Source: Roseburia_C sp051879315 (lineage in GTDB: Bacteria; Bacillota; Clostridia; Lachnospirales; Lachnospiraceae). Taken from it: 64,000 nucleotides of DNA. The notes under the pieces are model-generated. The model worked only from the letters and a program-made list of their open reading frames with translations. It was not told the DNA's origin and searched no databases. Positions 1-6,958 of the stretch are shown piece after piece. Positions within the stretch are counted from its first letter, which is position 1. Every line of letters begins with the position of its first letter. The DNA lies in NCBI GenBank assembly GCA_051879315.1, contig JBJELW010000058.1, positions 9,013-73,012 on the forward strand. Direction: 5' to 3'. The translations under genes and the position numbers were made by a program.

Positions 1-228
1 GCGCTGGATCCAATCTCCACCGCAAAGATTGAAGAATTGATGGAGGATTTGAAGAAAAAATATACGGTAGTTGTGGTAACCCATAATATGCAGCAGGCCG
101 TGCGTGTGTCTGATGACACTGCATTTTTCCTGGTGGGTGAGATGGTTGAGTTTGGCGATACCAAGACCATTTTTTCCTATCCGCAGGATAAGCGTACCGA
201 AGACTATATTACAGGGAGGTTTGGTTGA
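1..228 (+). CDS. pstB: Phosphate ABC transporter ATP-binding protein PstB, C-terminal part
   Basis: The open frame enters from the left edge, so only the last 75 residues are present. They carry the end of an ABC ATPase: ALDPIST follows the Walker B region, and VVVVTHNMQQAVRVSD is the H-loop with its switch histidine, in the form typical of PstB. The C-terminus (DKRTEDYITGRFG) also matches PstB, which ends close to YITGRFG. PstB energises high-affinity phosphate import through PstCA at the cytoplasmic membrane. The stop codon overlaps the phoU start (TGATG), so the two are translationally coupled. The family is secure; the N-terminal two thirds lie outside the window. Confidence 0.93.
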   Translation, partial: ALDPISTAKIEELMEDLKKKYTVVVVTHNMQQAVRVSDDTAFFLVGEMVEFGDTKTIFSYPQDKRTEDYITGRFG

Positions 229-890
229 TGCGTACAAAATTCGACGAGCAGTTAAAGCAGCTTAATGATGAGATGATGCAGATGGGATTTATGATTCAGG
301 ATTCCATTCAAAAGGCCATTGAGTCCTTGATAAGACAGGATGTGGAGTTGGCGCAAAGTATTATTGAGGGCGATGCCCAGGTAGACCGGGAACAGAAGCG
401 TATTGAGGATATCTGCTTCAATTTGTTGATGCAGCAGCAACCGGTGGCAAGGGATCTTCGGACGATTTCTGCTGCCATGAAAATGGTGACAGATATGGAG
501 CGGATCGGAGATCAGGCGGCTGACATCTGCGAGATGACTATTATGATGGCAGATGCCCCTTACACCATTGATTTAGACCATATCAATAAGATGGCATCTG
601 AGACCATGATCATGTTGATGCGCAGTATAGAGGCCTATGTGAAAAAAGATATTGAGGCGGCCCAGAGTGTCATTGCCCATGATGATGTTGTGGATGATCT
701 GTTCAATACTGTGAAAAAGGATCTGATCGAGCTTATTGGCCGGGATCCTCATAGTGGCGAGGAGGCCACTGATATGCTGATGGTGGCAAAGTACTTTGAG
801 CGAATTGGGGATCACGCAACCAACATTGCAGAGTGGGTGATTTTTTCACTGGATTCCCAGGGAAATCTGAATCCATTTAAACAGAAATAG
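228..890 (+). CDS. phoU: Phosphate signalling protein PhoU
   Basis: A 220-residue protein, the usual PhoU length, made of two related three-helix bundles. Each half carries the metal-binding E-R-I-G-D motif: MERIGDQAADI in the first and FERIGDHATNIAEW in the second. PhoU links the Pst transporter to the PhoR kinase and represses the Pho response when phosphate is plentiful. The ATG at 228 shares a base with the pstB stop and has GGAGG about 10 bases upstream. A TTG one codon earlier is in frame but is a poorer choice. The gene is last in the pst operon and is followed by a hairpin terminator. The call is secure from motifs and position. Confidence 0.95.
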   Translation: MRTKFDEQLKQLNDEMMQMGFMIQDSIQKAIESLIRQDVELAQSIIEGDAQVDREQKRIEDICFNLLMQQQPVARDLRTISAAMKMVTDMERIGDQAADICEMTIMMADAPYTIDLDHINKMASETMIMLMRSIEAYVKKDIEAAQSVIAHDDVVDDLFNTVKKDLIELIGRDPHSGEEATDMLMVAKYFERIGDHATNIAEWVIFSLDSQGNLNPFKQK

Positions 891-919
891 GGTTTCAGCT
901 GTTCATATATTTTCAGATG

Positions 920-989
920 AATGATGCGATTCTATTGCAGATACGCGTTTGTTTTGCGTTCTGCGATTGGAGTGGCGTCATTTATTTTT
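920..989 (+). terminator. Possible terminator after phoU
   Basis: AATGATGC (920-927) pairs with GCGTCATT (975-982). An inner GCAG...CTGC stem lies between, and TATTTTTG follows. The hairpin is large and imperfect, so confidence is moderate. Confidence 0.4.
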
Positions 990-1036
990 GTCCATTGACG
1001 GACTTTTGAAGGTGCGTTATGATTGAAAAAAGAAAT

Positions 1037-1086
1037 TTTACATGGATTTTACAAAACTTTTCTTTTGCATTTTACAATGATTTACA
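1037..1086 (+). promoter_or_regulatory. Pho-box-like direct repeats upstream of the PhoB/PhoR pair
   Basis: TTTACA occurs at 1037, 1048, 1071 and 1081, so copies fall about 10-11 bases apart, or two such steps apart. PhoP/PhoB of Gram-positive bacteria binds TTnACA-type repeats on about one helical turn. The array sits 55-105 bases before the response regulator start, which suggests autoregulation. The repeats are read directly; the binding is inferred. Confidence 0.5.
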
Positions 1087-1141
1087 ATGATGTAAGAAAG
1101 GTAAAAATACAGCTAAAAATAGAGGAAGTGAAGGGTAGATT

Positions 1142-1810
1142 ATGGCACTGATTTATATTGTAGAGGATGACAGCAGTATACGGGAGATTGAGACGATTGC
1201 ATTGAAGAACAGCAATCATATGGTGTGTGCATTTGAGAATGCAAAGGAGTTTTATAAAAAATTGGAGGAAATCGTACCGGATCTGCTTTTGCTGGATATC
1301 ATGCTGCCGGATGAAAACGGCTATAACATTGTAAAGAAACTGCGGGCGGATCCCGTTACCAAAAAACTGCCGATTATTATGGTGACGGCAAAGTCTACGG
1401 AGATGGACATGATCAAGGGTCTGGATGACGGAGCCGATGACTATATCAAGAAGCCGTTTTCCGTTATGGAACTGATCACAAGAGTCCGGGCGTTATTGCG
1501 GCGTACTGAGCAGGAGAAAAAGACTGTTCTGCAGATTGGTAATATCGTGATGGATCACGAACGGCATGTTGTGACTGTGGAAGGCCGTAACGTGGAACTG
1601 ACCTATAAAGAATATGAGCTGCTTCGACTTCTGCTGATCAACCCCAGTATTGTTTTGTCCAGAGAGACTATTATGCTCCATGTTTGGGGAACGGATTTTG
1701 AAGGGGAGTCCCGAACGGTGGATATGCACATAAAGACTCTTCGTCAGAAACTTGGGGAAGAGGGAGCAAGGATCCGTACCGTTCGAAGTGTGGGATATGT
1801 TATTGAGTAG
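1142..1810 (+). CDS. PhoB/PhoP-type response regulator
   Basis: A 222-residue OmpR-family regulator. The N-terminal receiver domain (about 1-118) has the acidic pair EDD near residue 8, the phospho-acceptor Asp52 in LLLLDIMLPDENGY, the conserved Thr in MVTAKS and Lys in IKKPF. The C-terminal winged helix (about 128-222) ends in RTVDMHIKTLRQKLG and VRSVGYVIE, a typical recognition helix and wing. It follows pstB-phoU and has Pho-box-like repeats upstream, so a phosphate-starvation regulator is the natural reading. The sequence alone cannot exclude a different stimulus. A sensor kinase follows 23 bases later. The start has GGAAGTGAAGGG upstream. Confidence 0.88.
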   Translation: MALIYIVEDDSSIREIETIALKNSNHMVCAFENAKEFYKKLEEIVPDLLLLDIMLPDENGYNIVKKLRADPVTKKLPIIMVTAKSTEMDMIKGLDDGADDYIKKPFSVMELITRVRALLRRTEQEKKTVLQIGNIVMDHERHVVTVEGRNVELTYKEYELLRLLLINPSIVLSRETIMLHVWGTDFEGESRTVDMHIKTLRQKLGEEGARIRTVRSVGYVIE

Positions 1811-1833
1811 CTACATAGGAAGGAAAAGGGAGT

Positions 1834-3156
1834 ATGCGACAGAAAATTAACTGGCGGCTGATTGGAATCGCCATTCTGGCGGTGTTTGTCACGGCGCTTT
1901 GCAGTACAATCATCTATTATCAGCTTTTTCAGAGACAGGTGCGGAAGGATCTTCGGATTACAGCAGAGATGTTGCAGGCCTCGGAGCCTTTTTGCCTGCC
2001 CTATGAAGAAATTCCGCCGGAGGTTTCCTATCCCAGTGCGGAACTGCGGATCACCTGGGTGGATGCAGACGGAACGGTTCTGTTCGATAATGATACCAAT
2101 GCGGCAGCTATGGAGAATCATTCAGACCGGCCGGAGATACAGTCGGCATTTGCGGAAGGGACGGGGGAGATTGTACGTAAGTCCGATACCATGAATATGA
2201 ACACCTTTTATTATGCAATACGACTGGAAAATGGGACGGTGTTGCGGGTGGCTACGGAGGCGCGCAGCATCTTCAGTGTGTTTGTTGCTGCATCGCCTAT
2301 GATTGCAGGTATTTTGGCTGTTATCATTTTCGTGTGCGTGATTCTGGCAAATGTGCTGACCAGACAGCTGATTGCTCCGGTGGACAATCTGGCGGAGAAT
2401 CTGGGAAATGTCTCCTATATACCTGAGTATAAAGAGATGGTGCCCTTTATGCAGACCATTAGAAAGCAGCATGAGGATATTCTGGCGGCAGCCAGAAGCC
2501 GGCAGGATTTTACCGCCAATGTGTCCCATGAGCTGAAGACTCCTCTTACTGCCATATCCGGTTATGCAGAGCTGATTGAGAACCATATGGTGGACCAGGA
2601 ACAGGAAACTCATTTCGCTCAGGAGATTCGCAAAAACGCAGATCGTCTGGTAATTCTGATCAACGACATTATCCGGCTGTCCGAGCTGGACCAGGGCGAG
2701 GAGGAAAGCGGATTTGAACAGCTGAATCTCAATACTTTGGCTGCGGAGCGTGTGGAGGCGCTGCAGATCAATGCCAGAAACAGCAGGATCAGCATGGATT
2801 ACAGTGGCGAGGACTGTGTGCTGCGTGCAAACCGGGATATGATGTGTGAGCTCATTGATAATCTGTGCCAGAATGCCATCCGCTATAACCGTGAAAACGG
2901 TACGGTAACTGTGCGGGTGTACCGCAATCAGGATGAGATCGTACTGATGGTGGCAGATACCGGCATCGGTATTCCGAAGGATCAGCAGGAGCGGGTGTTC
3001 GAACGCTTTTACCGTGTGGATAAGAGCCGGTCGAAAGCCACCGGAGGGACCGGGCTGGGGCTGGCAATCGTTAAACACATTGTGGAGTTGCATGATGCCC
3101 GCATCCAGATGGACAGTGAGGTGGGAAAAGGAACCACAATCCGGGTCATCTTTTAA
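1834..3156 (+). CDS. PhoR-type sensor histidine kinase
   Basis: A 440-residue membrane kinase. Transmembrane helix 1 is at about 9-29, an extracytoplasmic domain of about 115 residues follows, helix 2 is at about 147-172, and a short linker leads to HisKA. The phospho-acceptor is His232 in NVSHELKTPLTAISGY. The ATPase domain shows the N box (NLCQNAIRYN), G1 (DTGIGIP), an F box (ERFYRVDKSR) and G2 (GGTGLGLAIVK), so it looks fully active. It probably phosphorylates the regulator encoded just upstream. The PhoR role is inferred from the pst-phoU neighbourhood. A strong terminator follows. Confidence 0.88.
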   Translation: MRQKINWRLIGIAILAVFVTALCSTIIYYQLFQRQVRKDLRITAEMLQASEPFCLPYEEIPPEVSYPSAELRITWVDADGTVLFDNDTNAAAMENHSDRPEIQSAFAEGTGEIVRKSDTMNMNTFYYAIRLENGTVLRVATEARSIFSVFVAASPMIAGILAVIIFVCVILANVLTRQLIAPVDNLAENLGNVSYIPEYKEMVPFMQTIRKQHEDILAAARSRQDFTANVSHELKTPLTAISGYAELIENHMVDQEQETHFAQEIRKNADRLVILINDIIRLSELDQGEEESGFEQLNLNTLAAERVEALQINARNSRISMDYSGEDCVLRANRDMMCELIDNLCQNAIRYNRENGTVTVRVYRNQDEIVLMVADTGIGIPKDQQERVFERFYRVDKSRSKATGGTGLGLAIVKHIVELHDARIQMDSEVGKGTTIRVIF

Positions 3157-3180
3157 AGAAAAGGAATCATTTCAAAAATC

Positions 3181-3209
3181 AGGGACAGCAAATAGGCTGT
3201 CCCTTTTTT
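3181..3209 (+). terminator. Intrinsic terminator after the sensor kinase
   Basis: AGGGACAGC (3181-3189) pairs perfectly with GCTGTCCCT (3196-3204) across a six-base loop, followed by a T run. Confidence 0.9.
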
Positions 3210-3308
3210 ACAAGCCTGGATTTTCAAAAAAGTAATAAAATGAAATGGACGATTATATAAAAAAACATTACAATGGAAAAAGATAGATGTTGTGGAGGTA
3301 ATGTAGCG

Positions 3309-4205
3309 ATGATTTATACCGTAACATTTAACCCTTCTCTGGACTATATTGTCACAGTCAGGAATTTCTCCCTTGGGAAGGTGAACCGTACCCAAAAGGA
3401 ACTGATCTATCCCGGAGGGAAGGGAATCAACGTATCCATTGTGCTGACAAATCTGGGAGTGGAGAATCGGGCATTGGGGTTTGTGGCAGGATTTACCGGG
3501 GAAGAGATTGCCCGGATGCTTCAAGAGAAGGGAGTGCAGACGGATTTCATTCATGTGAAGGAAGGAAACAGCCGTATCAATGTGAAGCTGCGTTCTGCCA
3601 GAGAGACAGAGATCAACGGACAGGGACCGGCAATCGAGGCATCGGACATTCGTACTCTGTATCAGAAGCTGGATCAGCTCACATCGGAGGATATTCTGGT
3701 GCTGGCCGGAAGTATCCCGGATGTGATGCCGGATTCCATGTACATGGATATTATGGCGCACCTTCAGGAAAAACATGTCCGTGTTGTGGTGGATGCCACC
3801 CGGGATCTTCTGATGAATGTACTGGAATATCACCCGTTTTTAATCAAACCCAATCATCACGAGCTGGGTGAGATTTTTGACGTGAAGCTGACGGACAAGG
3901 ATCAGGTGATTACCTATGCAAAAAAAATGCAGCAGCGTGGAGCGCAGAATGTTCTGGTTTCCATGGCAGGGGATGGCGCAGTGCTGGTTACCGAGGATGG
4001 CGCAGAGTACCGGATGAATGCACCGGAGGGACAGGTGGTGAATTCGGTGGGAGCCGGAGACTCTATGGTGGCAGGTTTTCTGGCAGGCTACACAGTCACC
4101 GGGGATTTTGGAACAGCCTTCCGCTATGGTGTGTGTGCCGGAAGCGCCAGCGCCTTTTCTGAGGGACTGGCCACCAGGGAAGAAGTGGAGCGATATTTAT
4201 GGTAA
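3309..4205 (+). CDS. fruK: 1-phosphofructokinase (PfkB family)
   Basis: A 298-residue PfkB-family sugar kinase that phosphorylates fructose 1-phosphate to fructose 1,6-bisphosphate. MIYTVTFNPSLDY opens the chain as in FruK/LacC. YPGGKGINVS is the substrate-side glycine motif, and NSVGAGDSMVAGF near the end holds the catalytic base Asp251. The ATG at 3309 was chosen because GGAGG lies 10 bases before it and the family starts there; an in-frame ATG at 3273 would add 12 unrelated residues. The stop overlaps the ptsI start. Tagatose-6-phosphate kinase (LacC) is the main alternative, but pairing with a PTS enzyme favours fructose. No fruA or HPr gene is adjacent. Confidence 0.82.
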   Translation: MIYTVTFNPSLDYIVTVRNFSLGKVNRTQKELIYPGGKGINVSIVLTNLGVENRALGFVAGFTGEEIARMLQEKGVQTDFIHVKEGNSRINVKLRSARETEINGQGPAIEASDIRTLYQKLDQLTSEDILVLAGSIPDVMPDSMYMDIMAHLQEKHVRVVVDATRDLLMNVLEYHPFLIKPNHHELGEIFDVKLTDKDQVITYAKKMQQRGAQNVLVSMAGDGAVLVTEDGAEYRMNAPEGQVVNSVGAGDSMVAGFLAGYTVTGDFGTAFRYGVCAGSASAFSEGLATREEVERYLW

Positions 4206-5818
4206 TGGAAGGAAAGAAGGTATCCGGTGGAATCGCCATCGGCCCGGTTGTATGGTATAAAAAAACAGATCATAAGGTGGCACACCGTCAGGTTACGGAT
4301 ACCACTGCAGAGGTGGCGCGGTTTCAGTTGGCGAAAGATGAGGCAAAAAGGCAACTGGCAGGACTGCAGGAAAAGGCTCAAAAGGAAGCGGGAGAGGAGA
4401 ATGCCGCTATTTTTCAGGCGCATCAGATGCTGCTGGAGGATGAGGAATATGTCCATGCTATTACGGATTTGATTCGTTCCCAGCAGATAAATGCAGAGTA
4501 TGCGGTGGCCTGTGCGGGAGAGCAATTTGCGGATATGTTTTCCATTATGGAAGATGATTACATGCGGCAGCGTGCCGCAGATATGAAGGATATTTCCAAC
4601 TTGGTGGTGGAAATTTTGCAGGGGAATGGAAACGACAGGATTTCCCTGAAAGAGCCGGTGATTCTCCTGGCGGATGATTTATCTCCCAGTGAGACCATCC
4701 GTCTGGACAAGACAAAGATACTGGCCTTTGTCACCCGGTACGGATCTGCCAATTCTCACACTGCAATTCTTGCCCGGGGGATGAATATTCCGGCATTGGT
4801 GGGCGTGGATTTTGTGGCCGATTTGGATGGGAAAACCGCCATCGTGGACGGATATGAGGGGAAACTTATTTTGGATCCGGATGGAGAGATGCTGGCTGCC
4901 TATGAGAAAAAGAAGCAGCAGGATGAGGAGAACAGGAAGCTTTTGCTGGAACTGAAAGGGAAGGATAACGTTACCCTAAACGGGCAGCGTGTGGAACTTT
5001 ATGCCAACATCGGCGGCGTAGATGATGTGGACCTTGCTTTGGAAAATGATGCGGGAGGCATTGGTTTGTTCCGAAGTGAATTCCTGTATATGGGAGCAGC
5101 GGACTATCCGGACGAGGAGACGCAGTTTCAGGCATACCGTACCGTGGCGCAGCGCATGGCAGGGAAAAAGGTGGTGATTCGTACCATGGATATCGGGGCG
5201 GACAAACAGGCGGATTATTTTCATTTGGATCAGGAGGCGAATCCCGCCATGGGTTACCGGGCCATCCGCATCTGTCTGGACCGGCCGGATATATTTAAGA
5301 CACAGCTTCGGGCCATTTGCCGGGCGGCTGCCTATGGAAATGTGGCGATTATGTTTCCGATGATTATTTCTGTGGAAGAGGTACGACGCATCAAATTCAT
5401 CCTACAGGAAGTAAAGGAGGAGCTGTCGGCAGCAGGCATTTCCTATGGAGAGCCAGAACTTGGCATTATGATTGAAACTCCGGCGGCAGTGATGATGAGC
5501 GAAGAGCTGGGCGGGGAAGTGGATTTCTTTTCTGTGGGCACCAACGATCTTACCCAGTATACTCTGGCTATGGACCGGCAGAATGAAAAGCTGGCTTCCA
5601 TCTGTGACACGCATCATCCAGCTATTTTAAAAATGCTTCAGATGGTGGTGGAAAACGGTCACAAAAACGGCTGCTGGGTGGGTATCTGTGGGGAGCTGGC
5701 TGCTGACACCACCATGACAGAGACGTTGCTTAAAATGGGCTATGATGAGTTGTCTGTCAGCCCATCTATGATTTTAAAACTGCGGCAGAAGATACGCTCC
5801 CTGGACATCACGGAGTAG
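4199..5818 (+). CDS. ptsI: PTS enzyme I (phosphoenolpyruvate-protein phosphotransferase)
   Basis: A 539-residue enzyme I, about 30 residues shorter than the usual 570. The N-terminal swivelling domain carries the phospho-histidine His187 in YGSANSHTAILARG. The C-terminal PEP-binding barrel has GIGLFRSEFLYM, the arginines of the active site, GTNDLTQYTLA and the catalytic Cys497 in GICGELAAD. It moves phosphate from PEP to HPr, the first step of all PTS sugar uptake. The ATG at 4199 overlaps the fruK stop and has a GGAG eight bases upstream. The N-in-SH form of the histidine motif (usually T-S-H) is slightly divergent. HPr and sugar-specific EII genes are not in the window. Confidence 0.9.
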   Translation: MVMEGKKVSGGIAIGPVVWYKKTDHKVAHRQVTDTTAEVARFQLAKDEAKRQLAGLQEKAQKEAGEENAAIFQAHQMLLEDEEYVHAITDLIRSQQINAEYAVACAGEQFADMFSIMEDDYMRQRAADMKDISNLVVEILQGNGNDRISLKEPVILLADDLSPSETIRLDKTKILAFVTRYGSANSHTAILARGMNIPALVGVDFVADLDGKTAIVDGYEGKLILDPDGEMLAAYEKKKQQDEENRKLLLELKGKDNVTLNGQRVELYANIGGVDDVDLALENDAGGIGLFRSEFLYMGAADYPDEETQFQAYRTVAQRMAGKKVVIRTMDIGADKQADYFHLDQEANPAMGYRAIRICLDRPDIFKTQLRAICRAAAYGNVAIMFPMIISVEEVRRIKFILQEVKEELSAAGISYGEPELGIMIETPAAVMMSEELGGEVDFFSVGTNDLTQYTLAMDRQNEKLASICDTHHPAILKMLQMVVENGHKNGCWVGICGELAADTTMTETLLKMGYDELSVSPSMILKLRQKIRSLDITE

Positions 5819-5854
5819 GAATTGCCAGTAAGGGAAAGGATCGTGAACAAACCG

Positions 5855-6958
5855 ATGAAAATCATACACTGTGCTGATATACACTTAGATTCAAAAATGC
5901 AGTCCAATCTGGATAAGGACAAGGCAAAAGAGCGCAAAAATGAGCTGCTGATGACCTTCAACCGTATGCTGGCATACGGAGAAGAACAGGGCGTGGAGGC
6001 GATCCTCATTGCAGGGGATTTGTTCGACACGAAAAATATTTCCGCCACAGCCCGGAAAAATGTGCAGAATGCCATACTGTCCCATCCGGAGATGGACTTC
6101 TTTTATTTGAAAGGAAACCATGATGCGGATGGCTTTTTAGAAGACTGGACGCTATTACCTGAGAATCTGCATCTGTTTGAGGACGAGTGGAAGTCCTATC
6201 CGCTGGGAGAAAACGGAAATGTGGTGGTCAGCGGCATTGAGTTGAATCCGGAAAATTCAGGAAGCATTTACCATTCTTTGGTTCTGGAGACAGATAAGGT
6301 GAATCTGGTGATGCTTCATGGACAGGAGACCGCCACCCGGGCAAAGGATAAGGCGGAAACTATCAGTATCCGGGATCTGAAGGGGAAAAACATTGATTAT
6401 CTTGCGCTGGGCCATGTGCATGCTTACAAAGAGGAACAGCTGGACAGCAGAGGAATCTATTGTTACCCCGGATGCTTAGAAGGAAGAGGATTTGACGAGT
6501 GCGGAGAGCACGGATTTGTGCTGCTTGACATTGATGAGGAGAAAAAGCAGGTTCACAGCCGGTTTATCCCCTTTGCTTCCCGATGTCTGTATACCCTGCC
6601 GGTGGATGTCACTGGTTGTCTGGATACGGCGCAGATTTTGGCGCGGGTGGAACAGGAGCTGACTGTGCATGCATACGGTGCAAATAGTCTAATGAAAATC
6701 GTGCTCACCGGACAGGTGGATGTGGAGTGCGAAAAAAATATTTCATATTTGCTGCAAAGCCTGCAGGATGATTTCTATTTTATGAAGATCTATGATGAGA
6801 CAAAGCTTTCCGTAGATTATGATTCTTTCCGTTATGATGAGTCCTTGAAGGGTGAGTTTGTCCGGCTCTTGCAGAGTGAGGAATCACTGACGGAGGAGGA
6901 GCGTTCCACCATCATCCGCTATGGAATACAGGCATTGGCAGGGGAGGAGTTGCAGTAA
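5855..6958 (+). CDS. SbcD/YhaO-like DNA repair exonuclease (metallophosphoesterase)
   Basis: A calcineurin-like phosphoesterase of 367 residues. All metal-ligand motifs are present: HCADIHLDS at the N-terminus, AGDLFD, KGNHD, LHG and GHVHAYKE. The layout matches SbcD/Mre11-type nucleases, especially the YhaO group. It most likely cleaves DNA ends as a complex with the ATPase encoded next; the one-base overlap (TAATG) supports a two-subunit machine. The start is uncertain: ATG 5855 puts the first conserved motif at the normal distance, GTG 5843 and TTG 5822 are in frame, and AGGGAAAGGA lies at 5831-5840. It begins soon after ptsI and may be cotranscribed. Confidence 0.85.
   Translation: MKIIHCADIHLDSKMQSNLDKDKAKERKNELLMTFNRMLAYGEEQGVEAILIAGDLFDTKNISATARKNVQNAILSHPEMDFFYLKGNHDADGFLEDWTLLPENLHLFEDEWKSYPLGENGNVVVSGIELNPENSGSIYHSLVLETDKVNLVMLHGQETATRAKDKAETISIRDLKGKNIDYLALGHVHAYKEEQLDSRGIYCYPGCLEGRGFDECGEHGFVLLDIDEEKKQVHSRFIPFASRCLYTLPVDVTGCLDTAQILARVEQELTVHAYGANSLMKIVLTGQVDVECEKNISYLLQSLQDDFYFMKIYDETKLSVDYDSFRYDESLKGEFVRLLQSEESLTEEERSTIIRYGIQALAGEELQ

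Noticed and set aside
2122..3093. 323-codon open frame on the minus strand opposite the sensor kinase
   Set aside because: It mirrors the kinase catalytic region; composition is His/Ile-rich, as expected for an antisense shadow.
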